A stretch of 64,000 bases of DNA from the NCBI GenBank assembly GCA_022009855.1, contig CP091727.1, positions 124,001-188,000 on the forward strand, in the 5' to 3' direction. The translations under genes and the position numbers were made by a program. Below, piece after piece: positions 19,930 to 30,616 of the stretch. Position 1 is the stretch's first letter; each line of letters starts with the position of its first letter. Under the pieces are notes generated by a model. It saw only the letters and a program-made list of their open reading frames with translations, was not told where the DNA came from and ran no database searches. Source of the stretch: Lentisphaeria bacterium. GTDB taxonomy: Bacteria; Verrucomicrobiota; Lentisphaeria; Victivallales; Victivallaceae.

Positions 19930-21090
19930 ATGGAACAGATGACTTCCGAAAAATTCGCGGATGCACAACTTTTGTATTTCACCGGATCGAGCTTGAACAT
20001 TTCCGATGAGTGGCTTTACTTTATCAGCAGTTGCAGCGGAGGCAGTCCGAACATCTTCCGGAAACATCTGGCACACGGCACGGAGGAGCAGTTAACCTTT
20101 CAACACTCCGGAATACTGAAGAGCTATGTATATTTTGACGGAACGCCATACCGGGGCTTCGGGAAGGCGTCGGTCGTACTGGATGATCGCCGCGATATTG
20201 TGTATTACATCCATGGCCTGGAAATTCATAAGATTACAAATGGGGAGGACAGGATTCTGGCGAACTATCCGCACGGTCAGATGACCGCCTTCTGTCATGT
20301 TTCACCGGACGGGAAACGCCTCTGCGTGCCGACGGTGGATGCGGAAGCCCTCCGGGGAGAAGAGCAGCTCCCGGCACATTGGAACATTGATGAGTGCGTG
20401 CAGCGGTTGAACCTGTCGAGTTTCCTGCGCATCTACGATACGGAGACCGGCCGGGAGCTTCAATGCATAGAGATCCCCCGGTGCTGGATTACGCATGTAC
20501 AGTTTTCTCCGACGAACCCGGAACAGATCCTCTATAATCATGAATGGGCCTCGGATTGCGGAATCCGGAGAATGTGGCTGTGGGATGACAGATTGAGGAA
20601 ATCCATCCGGCTGCGGAATGCCGAAGAGGGACGAAGCGGCGACGACTGGGTTTGCCATGAGATCTGGACTGCGGACGGGAAGGAAATCATCTATCACGGA
20701 AAACTGGCGCGGGGCCGGTTTTTCATCGGCAAATACACACTTGAAAACAACTCGCGGATTGAGCTTGAAATTCCGGAAGCCTATACCGGATACGGACACT
20801 TCACCATGCATTCCCGCTCTCTTCTGGTTTCTGACGGCTACTACTGCAAAAACGAAAATCCCGGAGGACACGACATCATCTCTCTTCAGCAGGTTGATTG
20901 GGAACAAAAACATATCCGCTGGATACCGTTGTGCCGCCACGCCTCCAGCTGGAATTGTCAATGCTCCCATCCCCATCCGATTTTCGATCATGCGGGAAGA
21001 AACATCTATTTCACCAGCGACCGGAACGGATACCGGGCAATCTTTCGCTGCACAACGGCGGATTCAGAACGAGACGTCGACCTGATGTGA
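19930..21090 (+). CDS. ogl: Oligogalacturonate lyase (PL22-like)
   Basis: Intact 386-residue protein that cleaves unsaturated or saturated oligogalacturonides by beta-elimination to deoxyketuronate products, a late step of pectin breakdown in the cytoplasm. The sequence reads as a seven-bladed beta-propeller: repeats such as AFCHVSPDGKRLCVPT, THVQFSPTNPEQILYNHEW and HEIWTADGKEIIYHG, with the metal-site region SHPHPIFDHAGRNIYFTSDR at the C-terminus (catalytic-type His cluster). No signal peptide. Stands alone, convergent with the AraC regulator downstream. Supports pectin as the target of the whole locus. Confidence 0.9.
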   Translation: MEQMTSEKFADAQLLYFTGSSLNISDEWLYFISSCSGGSPNIFRKHLAHGTEEQLTFQHSGILKSYVYFDGTPYRGFGKASVVLDDRRDIVYYIHGLEIHKITNGEDRILANYPHGQMTAFCHVSPDGKRLCVPTVDAEALRGEEQLPAHWNIDECVQRLNLSSFLRIYDTETGRELQCIEIPRCWITHVQFSPTNPEQILYNHEWASDCGIRRMWLWDDRLRKSIRLRNAEEGRSGDDWVCHEIWTADGKEIIYHGKLARGRFFIGKYTLENNSRIELEIPEAYTGYGHFTMHSRSLLVSDGYYCKNENPGGHDIISLQQVDWEQKHIRWIPLCRHASSWNCQCSHPHPIFDHAGRNIYFTSDRNGYRAIFRCTTADSERDVDLM

Positions 21091-21224
21091 TCCTCACGCG
21101 GGGAAAAACTCCCACAATCCGCAGTTCTCCGGAAGACAACCGAATGGCCCGCCGGCCTCCCGGGAAACTGGAACGGAAAACAATGTGTCCCCGCGCACCG
21201 AACACGGTCGGGCACTTTCCGGAG

Positions 21225-22208
21225 CTATTTCACGCCGCCGGAAAGTTCAATGATTCCGGCCGGTGAAGGAGAACGGTGCTCCGCCGCCGCCCGCTTTCCC
21301 TGACGGTACTCCCGAGGAGAAACGCCGTACACAGCCCGGAACTGCCGGTAGAGGTGACTGTTGTCGCAGTAGCCGCAGAGCCCGGCGATCTCCTCGATGC
21401 CGACCCGGGAATCCTGTACCATCAGCAGCGCGTGCGTCAACCGGATGTGGTTGAGATACTCCATCGGAGAACTGCCGGTCGCGTTACGGAAATGACGGCA
21501 GAAGTTGCGGGTGGACATGTTCACCTGTTTCGCCAGCCGGTCCAGCGTGATCTTTTCCGCGTAGTGACGCACCATGAAGCTGATCGCCGCGCCGATCAGG
21601 AAGTTCGCCCTTCTCTCCTCCGGCTCTTTTTCCTTCTGCGGGAGGTAACGCGAAATCATCGCCATACACTCCAGAAACAGCGTCATGCTGACGAAAAGAT
21701 TGCCCGCCCGGCCCGAAGTGATCTCGTTCTGCAGGCGCTGCGCCTGGAGCAGAACCGCGTTGAGCTGTTCATCGTCGAGCTGCATGACCGGACGCGCCTG
21801 TTCCGCCGGATCCGCAGGCGTTCCCTGCGGAAACAGCACATGGAAAAAAGGCATGTCGAAACAGTCCAGATGCGGAAAAGCGAGCTGCCGGGTATCGTAG
21901 ACGATGTTGAGCAGTTCGAACTCATCGGTCCGGTCGTAGCAGTGAGTCACGCCCGGATGGATGACCAGCACATCTCCCTTCTGAATCGCAACCCGTTCCA
22001 GCGCATAATTGTTCCGGCGGTCACCGATCTGCCGGTTCTCCAGCAGGTGGATCGCCTGCCCCCGGACAACCACCGCGATCTCGCTGCTGGTATGGTCATG
22101 AAAGAGCCGTTCGATGTGTTTTCTCGTGTGCCCTTCCAGCGTCACATAGATCGGCAGCTTCACATCGGAAACAAACTCATTCAGCAGCCAGTGAAACTCT
22201 TTCCTCAT
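21225..22208 (-). CDS. AraC family regulator
   Basis: Intact 327-residue activator. Residues 30-130 form a cupin-like sensor (FHDHTSSEIAVVVRGQAIHL, KGDVLVIHPGVTHCYD). The C-terminal 100 residues hold two helix-turn-helix units (ITLDRLAKQVNMSTRNFCRH and VGIEEIAGLCGYCDNSHLYR, then FRAVYGVSPREYRQG). It is divergent from the glycosidase operon that starts at 22342, with 133 bases between, so it most likely controls that operon in response to a pectic sugar. Confidence 0.93.
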   Translation of the reverse strand: MRKEFHWLLNEFVSDVKLPIYVTLEGHTRKHIERLFHDHTSSEIAVVVRGQAIHLLENRQIGDRRNNYALERVAIQKGDVLVIHPGVTHCYDRTDEFELLNIVYDTRQLAFPHLDCFDMPFFHVLFPQGTPADPAEQARPVMQLDDEQLNAVLLQAQRLQNEITSGRAGNLFVSMTLFLECMAMISRYLPQKEKEPEERRANFLIGAAISFMVRHYAEKITLDRLAKQVNMSTRNFCRHFRNATGSSPMEYLNHIRLTHALLMVQDSRVGIEEIAGLCGYCDNSHLYRQFRAVYGVSPREYRQGKRAAAEHRSPSPAGIIELSGGVK

Positions 22209-22341
22209 CGCAAAGCCTTTTCAGTTTGTCTTGAATATACATATTTTTGGCTTGATTTTCAATTTTGATTTTCAAAAAACAGTTATATTTATCGATGAAA
22301 GACCGAAAAACGGAGCATTTTCAAAAACGACGGAGTGAGAC

Positions 22342-25301
22342 ATGCAGATTCAGCCAGCCGGAATCCGGTTCCTGCAGCCACACGCGGTGCGTGCGGTTCT
22401 CCTCGCTCTCTTCGGCCTTATCCTCACCCTGCCGGGGATGGAGATTTCGTTCCGGAACTCCACACTGTTCCAGCAGGAGAAGCGCGGCCAGAAGCTGGAA
22501 TTCGACAAACAGACGCCGGTCATTGAATTCCGCGCTCCGGAGAGTTTCCGCCGCGCGGAGCTGCTGCTGGAGAAACAGCTGCCGCTCCCACTGTTCCGGA
22601 AGGGAATTCTGACGGTCAAACTCGATTGCGACCCCGCCGTGGCATTGGAAAACATCCACGCGAGAATTCAGGAGGAAAGCGGCGAGACGCTGGACTTCGT
22701 CTGCACAACCCCCGTCCGTGACGGCAGAATTCATACCTTCCGGATCGCGATCGATCCGGAGAGACCGTTCTCCGCCTGGAGCGGCAACCGGAACCGGCGG
22801 ATCGACTTCCCGGCGAAGTTCTACAATCTCGCACTGATTTTAAAGAGAACGCTTCCGGCAGAATCCGGGTCGAATCGGTGATCTTCGAAGCGGAACTGCA
22901 GGAAAAACAGGGACTCTCCGCCGTCGCCATAACACTGCCGTCAGACCAGCCGGTGCCGCTGCTCGATCCGCGGAAAAGCAAACGCCCCGAACTGGAGTTC
23001 CGGAACGGCGGCACGCAGCCGCTCACCGTCCGGGCGGAAATCGAACTCTCCGATTTCTTCGAACGGCGGCTCACCCGGAGCGGCCGACTGCGGCTCCCGC
23101 CGGGCAGCAGCCCGGTCCGGATGGCGCTGCCGGAACTGCCCGCCCGCGGCATCTGGAAGATCAGCTGCAAACTCACCGATGAAAAAAACGGTTCGGTCCG
23201 CCTCATCGAACGTGCTCTCTGCCACCTGGTTCCGGCAGGTCCGGAAACCCGGCCCAACCCGGCGTTCCAGTTCGGCATCTGCTCGGGCGTCAGCAAACTG
23301 AGCGACGAGGAGCTGCGGAATGAATTGCGGACCGCCGCCCTCTGCGGCGCAAAGTTCCTGCGGGGCAGTCTGGAATGGCGGCTGATCGAACCGCAGCCGG
23401 GGAAATTCGATTTTTCCCGTGTGGACCGCGTCCTCGCCCTCTGCGAAACAAACGGAATCAAACCGATGCACACGCTGCGCGCCACCCCGGCGTGGGCGGC
23501 GCGGGATCACCGGGTCTGGAGCGGATATCCCGACCGGGAAGCCTGGCGCCGATTCGTCGCCGCCATGGCGCAACGCTACGCGAAGAAGTTCACCATGTGG
23601 GAGATCTGGAACGAACCCGACCTGCCGACCTTCGCGGCATTCAGTGCGGATGAATATGCCGGACTGGTAAAAATCGCCGCAGAGGAGATTCACCGTCTCG
23701 ATCCCGGCACGCCGGTCTCCTCCGGCGGATTCGCCACCCTCTCCGGTTATCCGGGGCCGCGGGCGGCGGAGTTCCACCGCCGGGCGCTGGAACTCTGCCG
23801 GGAGCTCTTCGACATTCACGCCTACCATGAACACGGCACCTTCGAGGATTTCGCCCGGCTCGTCGATCAGCGGTTTCTGCCGCTGCGCCGGGAGACCGGA
23901 TGCCGGATGCCGTGGCTGGCCAACGAAACCTCGCTGGTTTCGGTCGGCGGCAACGAACGCAAACAGGCGGAGGCGCTGGTCAAGAAACTGGTGTTCGCCT
24001 GGTCGCGCGGCGCCATCGGTTACTACTGGTACGACCTGCGGAACGACGGCGTCGATCCCCTCAACTGGGAACACAACTACGGGATGGTGACCCGCGAATT
24101 CCAGCCGAAATTCGTCTACGGCGCGTACAACACGCTCGCCTCGCTTCTCTCCGCAGCAACCTTCCACGCCGACTGGAGCGACCGGGCGGAGGGATACCTC
24201 TACAGCTTCCGGATTCCCGGCGGCCGGGTGCTCTGCGGATGGAACCGGGGCGACGATGCGGAAGTCGTCCCGGTGGCGCTTCCGACCGGTTCCGCAGCTT
24301 CCGTGGAGGAGATCGATCTCATGGGCAACCGGCGCACGATTCCGGCGGCGAACGGGGTTACGGCAATTGCGCTCGTCCATACACCCCGCTTCTGGCGAAT
24401 CGCCGGAGAGGAGGCGCAGCCCGCCCCCCTGCCCCGGGCGCTCTCACTGAAAGGACCGCGGGTGCCGGGCACGGCGGCCTCCAGATCCTGGCAGGTCACG
24501 ATCCGCAATCCGTTCCGCGTCCCGGCACGCTTCCGCATCACCTCGAAGAGCGGGAGCGTCACTCCGGCCGAGGTTGCGCTGCAGCCGGGCGAAAGCAGAA
24601 CTTCGCCGTTCCGGTTCACCCGGAACGACGACGACGCCATCGATCTTGCCGCACATGCGGAAGGTGCAACCGGCTGGACACTCGCCTGCACGGTGCCGCT
24701 CCGGCGGGCATATGTGCCTGATCTTGCAGGGGAAAAGCCTCTGTTCGTCCTGAATCGCCAGGAGCAGATTCACTCCAGCTACGGCAATGATCCGGGCAAG
24801 GTGCACATGCGCTGGAAAGGTGCGCAGGACCTCTCCGGTGCAATTTACCTGAAACAGGAGCGTGACAGTCTGCGTCTCACCGTCCGGGTCACCGATGACG
24901 TCCACGTGCAGCGCCAGAGCGATCCGCGGCAGATCTGGAGGCATGACAGCGTCCAGTTCCGGCTCTGCTTCCCCGGACAACAGGGCAGCTGGGAGATCGG
25001 CGGTGCGGAGAGTTCCGGCAGGGCGCTCCTCTTCGTCTGGTATGCGCCGCAGCAGTTCGATCCCGCCCGGGCGGCGAAGCAGTTCACGCTGCGGTGCCGC
25101 CGGGACAACGCGCTGGTCTACGAATTCACCCTGCCGTTCACCGCGCTGGGCATCGACGCAGCGACGCTCCGGCAGGGATTCCGCTTCAACCTGATCGTCA
25201 ACGACGATGACGGCGACGGGCGGAAAGGATGGGCACAGGTCGCACCCGGCATCGGCCAGATCAAGGATGAAACGAAGTATCCACTGGTCCGGTTTCCGTA
25301 A
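22342..25301 (+). CDS. GH39-like glycoside hydrolase with C-terminal CBM9-like domain
   Basis: About 985 residues. N-terminal hydrophobic segment (AVRAVLLALFGLILTLPG) acts as signal or anchor, followed by a beta region to about residue 300, then a clan GH-A barrel with acid/base Glu in MWEIWNEPDLPTF near residue 423 and likely nucleophile in PWLANETSLV near residue 527. The last 180 residues (GAIYLKQERDSLRLTVRVTD, DSVQFRLCFPG, FRFNLIVNDDDGDGRKGW) are like CBM9/DOMON sugar-binding folds. One shift near 22845 separates the first 165 residues; joining through NASGRIRVESVIFEAEL restores it. First gene of the plus-strand locus. Substrate not certain; GH39 enzymes act on xylosides, iduronides and arabinosides. 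Confidence 0.8.
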
Positions 25302-25330
25302 TGTAGCAGCAACGAACAAAAGGATATCCG

Positions 25331-27289
25331 ATGAACGACGAATGGATCTGGATGACTCTCCCCGGCGGGATCACGCCGCCCTGCCTGGTGGTGTTCCGCA
25401 ACGAGTTCTTCCTCGCCGGAACGGAGACCGTTCTCCGCGACTTCTATTACAGCGCGGACGAGCGGGCGATTCTGTTCCTCGACGGGGAGCGGATCGGCGA
25501 CGGGCCGGAACGCGGAAGCGACCGCCGCTGGTATTACGCGGTCCAACCGCTTCGCCTCACGCCGGGCCGACATGTGCTGACCGCCCGGCTCAACGCGTTC
25601 GGCAGTGACTACGCACAGCGGGCGCAGTTGAGCTTAAAGCATGGATTCGCCGTCCGCCGGGGACAGGATTTCCTTTCGGAGAAGTGGAGCGTGAAATGCT
25701 GTGAAGGGCTCTCCTTCCGCCATCCGCAGCCGGACTGGGGGACGGCCCCGCGGGTGGAACTCTCGCCGGAGTACGATGAGGCGATTCTTTCCGGCGAAGG
25801 CGGCTCCTGGCAGAACGCCCGGATCTTCGAGGACCGGCGGCGGCTCTTCCCGCCGGAGCTCCCGCCGATGCGCTTCGAGCCGGTCACAGACTACCATTTC
25901 GACGGCCAGAGCGTCCGCTTCGACCGCTATCTCTGCTGCTGGGCCGCCTACGAGTTCACGGGACCGGGCACGGTGGAGCTCCAGTGGCACGAGGATCTCC
26001 GGGAAACAGCCGGAAGGACGAACTGCGGCACCCCGGCGGACTACATCGACCGCTTCACGGTTCCCGCAGGCGGCCTGCGCTGGTTCGATTTCTGGTGGCG
26101 GTGCGGCCGCCGGATCGACTTCCGATTCACGGGAAAGTGCGGAATCCGGAAAATGGAGTTTTTCCGTACCGGCTATCCTTTCTCCTGCAAGGTCGATTTC
26201 CACTCCGCCGATCCCCGGGTGGACCGCCTGTTGAAACTCTCGCGCAACACGCTGGAAAACTGCGCATTCGAAACCTATATGGACTGCCCGTTCTACGAGC
26301 AGCTGCAGTATGTGGCCGACTCCCGGATCGAATGTCTGGCCACCCGGTGCGTCACCGACGACTGCCGCCTGCCGCGCAAGGCGATCCGGATGCTGGCCGA
26401 CAGCCAGCGAGAGGACGGCGCGATCATGTGCCGCTATCCGGGGCGCGACGACCGCAACGTTTTTCAGCCCAGTCCGAAAGTTTCGCAGTTCATTCCGGGA
26501 TTTCACGCGATCTACCTGCAGATGGTGCATGACTTTGCCCTGCGCCGGGTGGATGATGCACTGGTGAAATCCTTACTGCCGGTATTGCGCCGCGCAGCCC
26601 GCTTTCTCGCCGGATATCTGGACGGCGGCATCCTGCGCAACCTGCCCGGCTGGAACTTTCTCGACTGGCATCCGCGCTGGCACAACGGCATTCCGCCTTT
26701 CTGTGTCAACGGCTGCGGCTGCACATTGAATTTTCTCGCGATACAGTCGTTCCGCGACCTCGCCGACCTGGAACTCTTCTTCGGCAGCCGCGAAGAGAGT
26801 GCGGCGTGGAACCGGCTGGCGAAACAGCTGGAAGAGGCGACACTCCGGACCTTCTACGACACGGCCAGACAGGGGTTCGCTGAAGATGAAGGACACCGCT
26901 ACTTCTCGGAACATGCGCAGGTGGCGGCACTGCTGTTCGCGAACCGGCGCGAAGTGATTCCGCTGCTCCGCTCCGGGACGCTGGATCAATGCGGCATCTA
27001 CTTCTCCTTCTACTATCTGGATGCATGCCGCCGGAACCATCTCGACGACTGTTTCGAACGGCGCCGCGCCGCGTATCTCGAACTGGCGGCCCGCCCTGAG
27101 CTGGACACCCTTCCGGAAGAGTTTCACTCCTGGCGCAGCTACTGCCACGCCTGGAGCGGCCATTTTCTCTATTTTCAGTACGCAACGCCGAACGAGGACT
27201 ATTTAAACCGTCTGACAACCACAAAGGAGGACCGAAAAATCTTCAATTCCCGGAACCAACGTGCCGCAGAACTACTCACAATCGAATGA
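25331..27289 (+). CDS. GH78-like alpha-L-rhamnosidase
   Basis: Intact 652-residue protein, probably removing rhamnose. The alpha/alpha barrel has DCPFYEQLQYVADSR (D-C-P-x2-E-x6-D), the same spacing as the catalytic segment of GH78, and PEEFHSWRSYCHAWSGH near the C-terminus holding the second glutamate. N-terminal beta domains (residues 1-270) precede it. No signal peptide is seen. The C-terminal beta-sandwich usual in GH78 is missing: the protein ends about 40 residues after the barrel motif. The ATG has AAAAGGA upstream, 29 bases after the previous stop, so it is in the same operon. Confidence 0.82.
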   Translation: MNDEWIWMTLPGGITPPCLVVFRNEFFLAGTETVLRDFYYSADERAILFLDGERIGDGPERGSDRRWYYAVQPLRLTPGRHVLTARLNAFGSDYAQRAQLSLKHGFAVRRGQDFLSEKWSVKCCEGLSFRHPQPDWGTAPRVELSPEYDEAILSGEGGSWQNARIFEDRRRLFPPELPPMRFEPVTDYHFDGQSVRFDRYLCCWAAYEFTGPGTVELQWHEDLRETAGRTNCGTPADYIDRFTVPAGGLRWFDFWWRCGRRIDFRFTGKCGIRKMEFFRTGYPFSCKVDFHSADPRVDRLLKLSRNTLENCAFETYMDCPFYEQLQYVADSRIECLATRCVTDDCRLPRKAIRMLADSQREDGAIMCRYPGRDDRNVFQPSPKVSQFIPGFHAIYLQMVHDFALRRVDDALVKSLLPVLRRAARFLAGYLDGGILRNLPGWNFLDWHPRWHNGIPPFCVNGCGCTLNFLAIQSFRDLADLELFFGSREESAAWNRLAKQLEEATLRTFYDTARQGFAEDEGHRYFSEHAQVAALLFANRREVIPLLRSGTLDQCGIYFSFYYLDACRRNHLDDCFERRRAAYLELAARPELDTLPEEFHSWRSYCHAWSGHFLYFQYATPNEDYLNRLTTTKEDRKIFNSRNQRAAELLTIE

Positions 27290-27300
27290 AGGCGAACAAG

Positions 27301-28186
27301 ATGAAGAAAGCGCATTCCAATTCCACCGAACTCCTTGAGGAAAAAGATTTTCACACCTCTGTGCCAAACCGTGTCCCGCCCCGGAACTGCCGTTTTTACC
27401 CTTATCGAACTCCTCGTCGTGATCGCGATCATCGCCATCCTCGCCGGGATACTCCTGCCCGCGCTGAACAACGCCCGCGACCGGGCAAGGATCATCAGCT
27501 GCGTCGGCAATCTCAAGCAGATCGGCACCGCGGGGATCATGTACTCCAAGGACTACAATGACTACATTCTCATGAATATCTTCACCAATTCGCGGGCGGA
27601 GGGGGTCTATGAACCCGGCACTTCATGGATGCTCCGGGCGTGGCCCTACATCGCGGGGAAACTCCCCGACAACAAGACCGAGGCGTACAATCTGATTCAG
27701 AACAGCCGTCCGTTCCGGGGGACGCCGTTCTTCTGCCCCGCCAATCCGCTGGCCGGCGCCGATTTCAAGACCAACCCGAACTGCGGCATGTCCTACGGTG
27801 TGAACGGCGCACTGCGCTGCACCCGCGCCTCGATCAACAACTACTGGGGCGAAAACCGCGCGCCGCGCAAGCTCAATACCATCAAACAGCCCTCCGCAGT
27901 TCTCTACTTCTACGACACCGGGCGGATGACCGATGTGGCCAACTGCTACATGGGCGGCGGCATCACCGGCATCTGCACCGTAATCAGCAAACCGATGGCG
28001 CTCCGCCGGGGATTCAACATCGCGGAGACCTGGATCGGCGGCGATCCGCGCCACGCCGCCGGAAGCACGGTCAACGTCGGCTTCGTCGACGGGCACGCCG
28101 AAAGCATGAAGACCGACAGCATTCCGCTGCCGTCGAATCAGATGCCGACAACCGCGGAGGAGATCCGGTTCTGGGAGGGATATTGA
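27301..28186 (+). CDS. Pseudopilin with long leader and C-terminal DG motif
   Basis: Prepilin-type protein encoded inside the pectin operon. After a leader of about 35 residues (MKKAHSNSTELLEEK, then FTPLCQTVSRPGTAV) comes FTLIELLVVIAIIAILAGIL, the cleavage/methylation signal plus helix, then LPALNNARDRARIISCVGNL. The C-terminus has RHAAGSTVNVGFVDGHAESM, an H-x11-DG version of the family motif. I place the start at ATG 27301, which needs one base removed from the A5 run near 27341; as written the only open start is a TTG at 27335. About 294 residues. Lies 11 bases after the rhamnosidase stop, which shows it is co-expressed with the enzymes. Confidence 0.85.
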
Positions 28187-28187
28187 G

Positions 28188-28711
28188 ATGAAGAAGGGGA
28201 TTTTTCTCGCACTGCTGCTGCTCGGCGGCACCCTTTTCCGCACTGCCGCTCGGGCCAGCGGAACAGTGGAAGAGCAATCCGCAGCTGACCGACCGCTTTC
28301 TCCGGCGGTCGACTGCGCTGCGGGACAACCTGCTCACCTGGTCCTTCTCGCCGAAACCGAAGCAGAGCTTCAACGACATCTACCGGGAGATCCGCTGCCC
28401 GCAGAACACGGATATCGAATGCGTCGTGCGCAACCGGGGAATATCCTGCCAGCTTCGGAATCAAATTCATCGACAGCGCCGGCATCGAATGGATGTCCTC
28501 CCGGACCCTGCTCCGGGAGGAGATGGCTGATTTCACCACCGTCCGCTTCCGGTGGAGCGACTTCCGCATCCCGGCCTGGAGCAAACGGCGCGCAGCCGGA
28601 GTGAAGCTGCCACTGAAAAAGATCTACCTGGTCGTTTTCGATCTGGAGCCGGAAGGGGAATATCTTCTGGAATTCAAGGAGATCCGTCAGGTGGACAAGG
28701 AGGCGAAATGA
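28188..28711 (+). CDS. Small exported protein, CBM/CIA30-like
   Basis: Begins MKKGIFLALLLLGGTLF, a signal peptide. After undoing shifts near 28250 and 28450 the body reads WKSNPQLTDRFLRRSTALRD, NLLTWSFSPKPKQSFND and later FTTVRFRWSDFRIPAW and KIYLVVFDLEPEGEYLLEFK. The last part resembles the jelly-roll of CIA30 or CBM11-like sugar-binding domains. About 174 residues. No catalytic motif was seen. Its stop overlaps the ATG of the next gene (ATGA), so it is translationally coupled. Probably a secreted binding partner of the locus; this is inference. Confidence 0.6.
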
Positions 28712-30616
28712 GACATTTTCTGCTTGGAGCAATCGCGGGGATGGTTCTGCCGCTCGCGGCGGCGCCGCAACTTCGGACGGCGGAGTTTCAGGACAGCGGC
28801 GAAACGCTGATCAATCCCATGATGGGGTGGATGTACGAATTCTACTCCGACACCACCGGGAACCGGTATCCGCTCCCGGAGTTCACCGACGCGGCGGACA
28901 ACTTCCCCGGCAACAGCACGATCTACATGCGCATTCCGTGGTCGAGCCTGGAGCCGGAGGAGGGAAATTCACCTGGAACGTGGTGGATGCTCCCGCCCAG
29001 CGCTGGATCGCCCGCGGCAAGAAGATCGCGCTCCGCTTCGTAACCTCCGGCACCGGCGAACTGGAGTACGCCACTCCGAAGTGGGTCTTCGACGCCGGGG
29101 CGAAGAAGATCATCGTCCGGAAGAACGGAATCGACTCCCGCGAGGTCATTCAGGATGATCCGGTGTTTCTCGCGAAGCTGGAGAACTTCCTCCGCGCGGC
29201 GGCGAAACGGTACAATGGCAATCCGGATGTCGCCTTTCTCGACGTCGCGTTCGGCACCTGGGGCGAAGGGCACACGCTCAACAGCCTGAAGCTCTCTCCG
29301 GAGGAGAACGCCCGGCAGGCGCGGATCCACGCACTGCTCTACCGGAAACACTTCCCCGACACCCTCCTCGCGATCAGCGACGACGTGATCGGCCCGACAA
29401 CCCCCGGCAAGGATTTTCCGCTGATGAAGGAGCTGCGGGAGCTGGGGATCACGCTGCGCGACGACTCGGTGCTCTGCACCCGCCCGGCCACCTACCACGG
29501 GGAGCTGGCGCAGAACTACTGGCCGACCATGCCGGTCGTACTCGAACACGAACACCTCGCCGAAGCCGCCACCAAGAAGATGACCTGGAGCAACTTCCTG
29601 CTGCTGAAAACGATCGAGAAATACCACGCCAGCTACCTCAGCATCCACGACTGGCCCGACTCCGAAAAGCGGATCCTCGGGCCGTACCTCGACCGGATCA
29701 ACCGCCGCCTCGGCTACCGGATCCGGCCGGTCCGGATCGATTATCCGGCGGAGATCGAACCGGGGAAACCCTTCTCCTTCCGGACGGTGATCGGCAACGC
29801 CGGTGTCGCCCCCTGCTATCCCGGCGGCTTCCCCGCCTTCACGCTCAAGGATAAAAAGGGGGAATCGCCGCCGTTTTCACCGACGAAGCGCATGACGTCC
29901 GGAGTCTCGCCGTCGGCCGGGAAAACCGGATGCCGGAAACCGAGTGGCAATCGGAGTTCCGGCTGCCGGAACGCGGAGTCCAGCTTCCCGCCGGGGAGTA
30001 CACGCTCTACTTCTCCGTCGGCAGCCGGATCGGCACTCCGCTTCTGGCGCTGCCGCTGGCAAATTCCGATGGGAACAAACGCTATTATGTCGGAAAGGTT
30101 TCCGTGAAAACAGATTATGCCGGCAGTTACCGGCTCCGGGCCCACTGGATCTGGAACAGCGCCAATCCCCATAAGAACGGAGCGCAGACCTGCCTTGTCC
30201 GCACCTTCCGCCTTGAAAAACCCTGCCGGTCCGCCGTGCTGCGGATCACCGCGGATGACGACGGCGAAGTTTTCGTCAACGGCCGCTCCGCCGCAAAACT
30301 GGAGGGGTGGAGCCGGGGGCGGGAAATCGATTTGCTTCCGCTGCTCCGCGAAGGAGAAAACCTCATCGCCGTCCACGCCCGGAACATCGTCTCCTTCTCC
30401 GGCGTCATCGGAGAGATCATTCTGGAAAAATCCGACGGCGGAGAGACGGTCTATCCGACCGACGCGAAGTGGCGCGGCGTCCCCGCCTGCGATGATGCGG
30501 CGTGGAACCGGGAGCCGGCAATATCGGAGAAATGGCCCGCGGCCAAGGAACTCTATGAATTCGGCGCCGGTCCCTGGGGGGCGCGGTGTAAAATTCTATC
30601 GGTGAACCCGGTATGA
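28708..30616 (+). CDS. Secreted DUF4832/GH42-like protein with beta-sandwich tail
   Basis: Signal peptide MRHFLLGAIAGMVLPLAAA, then TLINPMMGWMYEFYSD, a start seen in the DUF4832/DUF4874 group of barrel proteins. The barrel region includes YATPKWVFDAGAKKIIV, NPDVAFLDVAFGTWGEGHT (candidate Glu) and MPVVLEHEHLAE. A C-terminal galactose-binding-like domain follows (AHWIWNSANPHKNG, TADDDGEVFVNG), like the N-terminal modules of rhamnosidases. Shifts near 28968 (GGAGGAGGG) and 29868 (GGGGG). About 636 residues. Overlaps the preceding gene by ATGA and the following one by four bases. Function unknown; by context a glycosidase or glycan-binding protein. Confidence 0.7.

Noticed and set aside
22941..24380. 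Long minus-strand open frame opposite the GH39-like gene
   Set aside because: The plus strand codes for a clear catalytic barrel; the opposite frame is Arg/Gly/Val-rich with no domain. GC-rich codon use creates such shadows.
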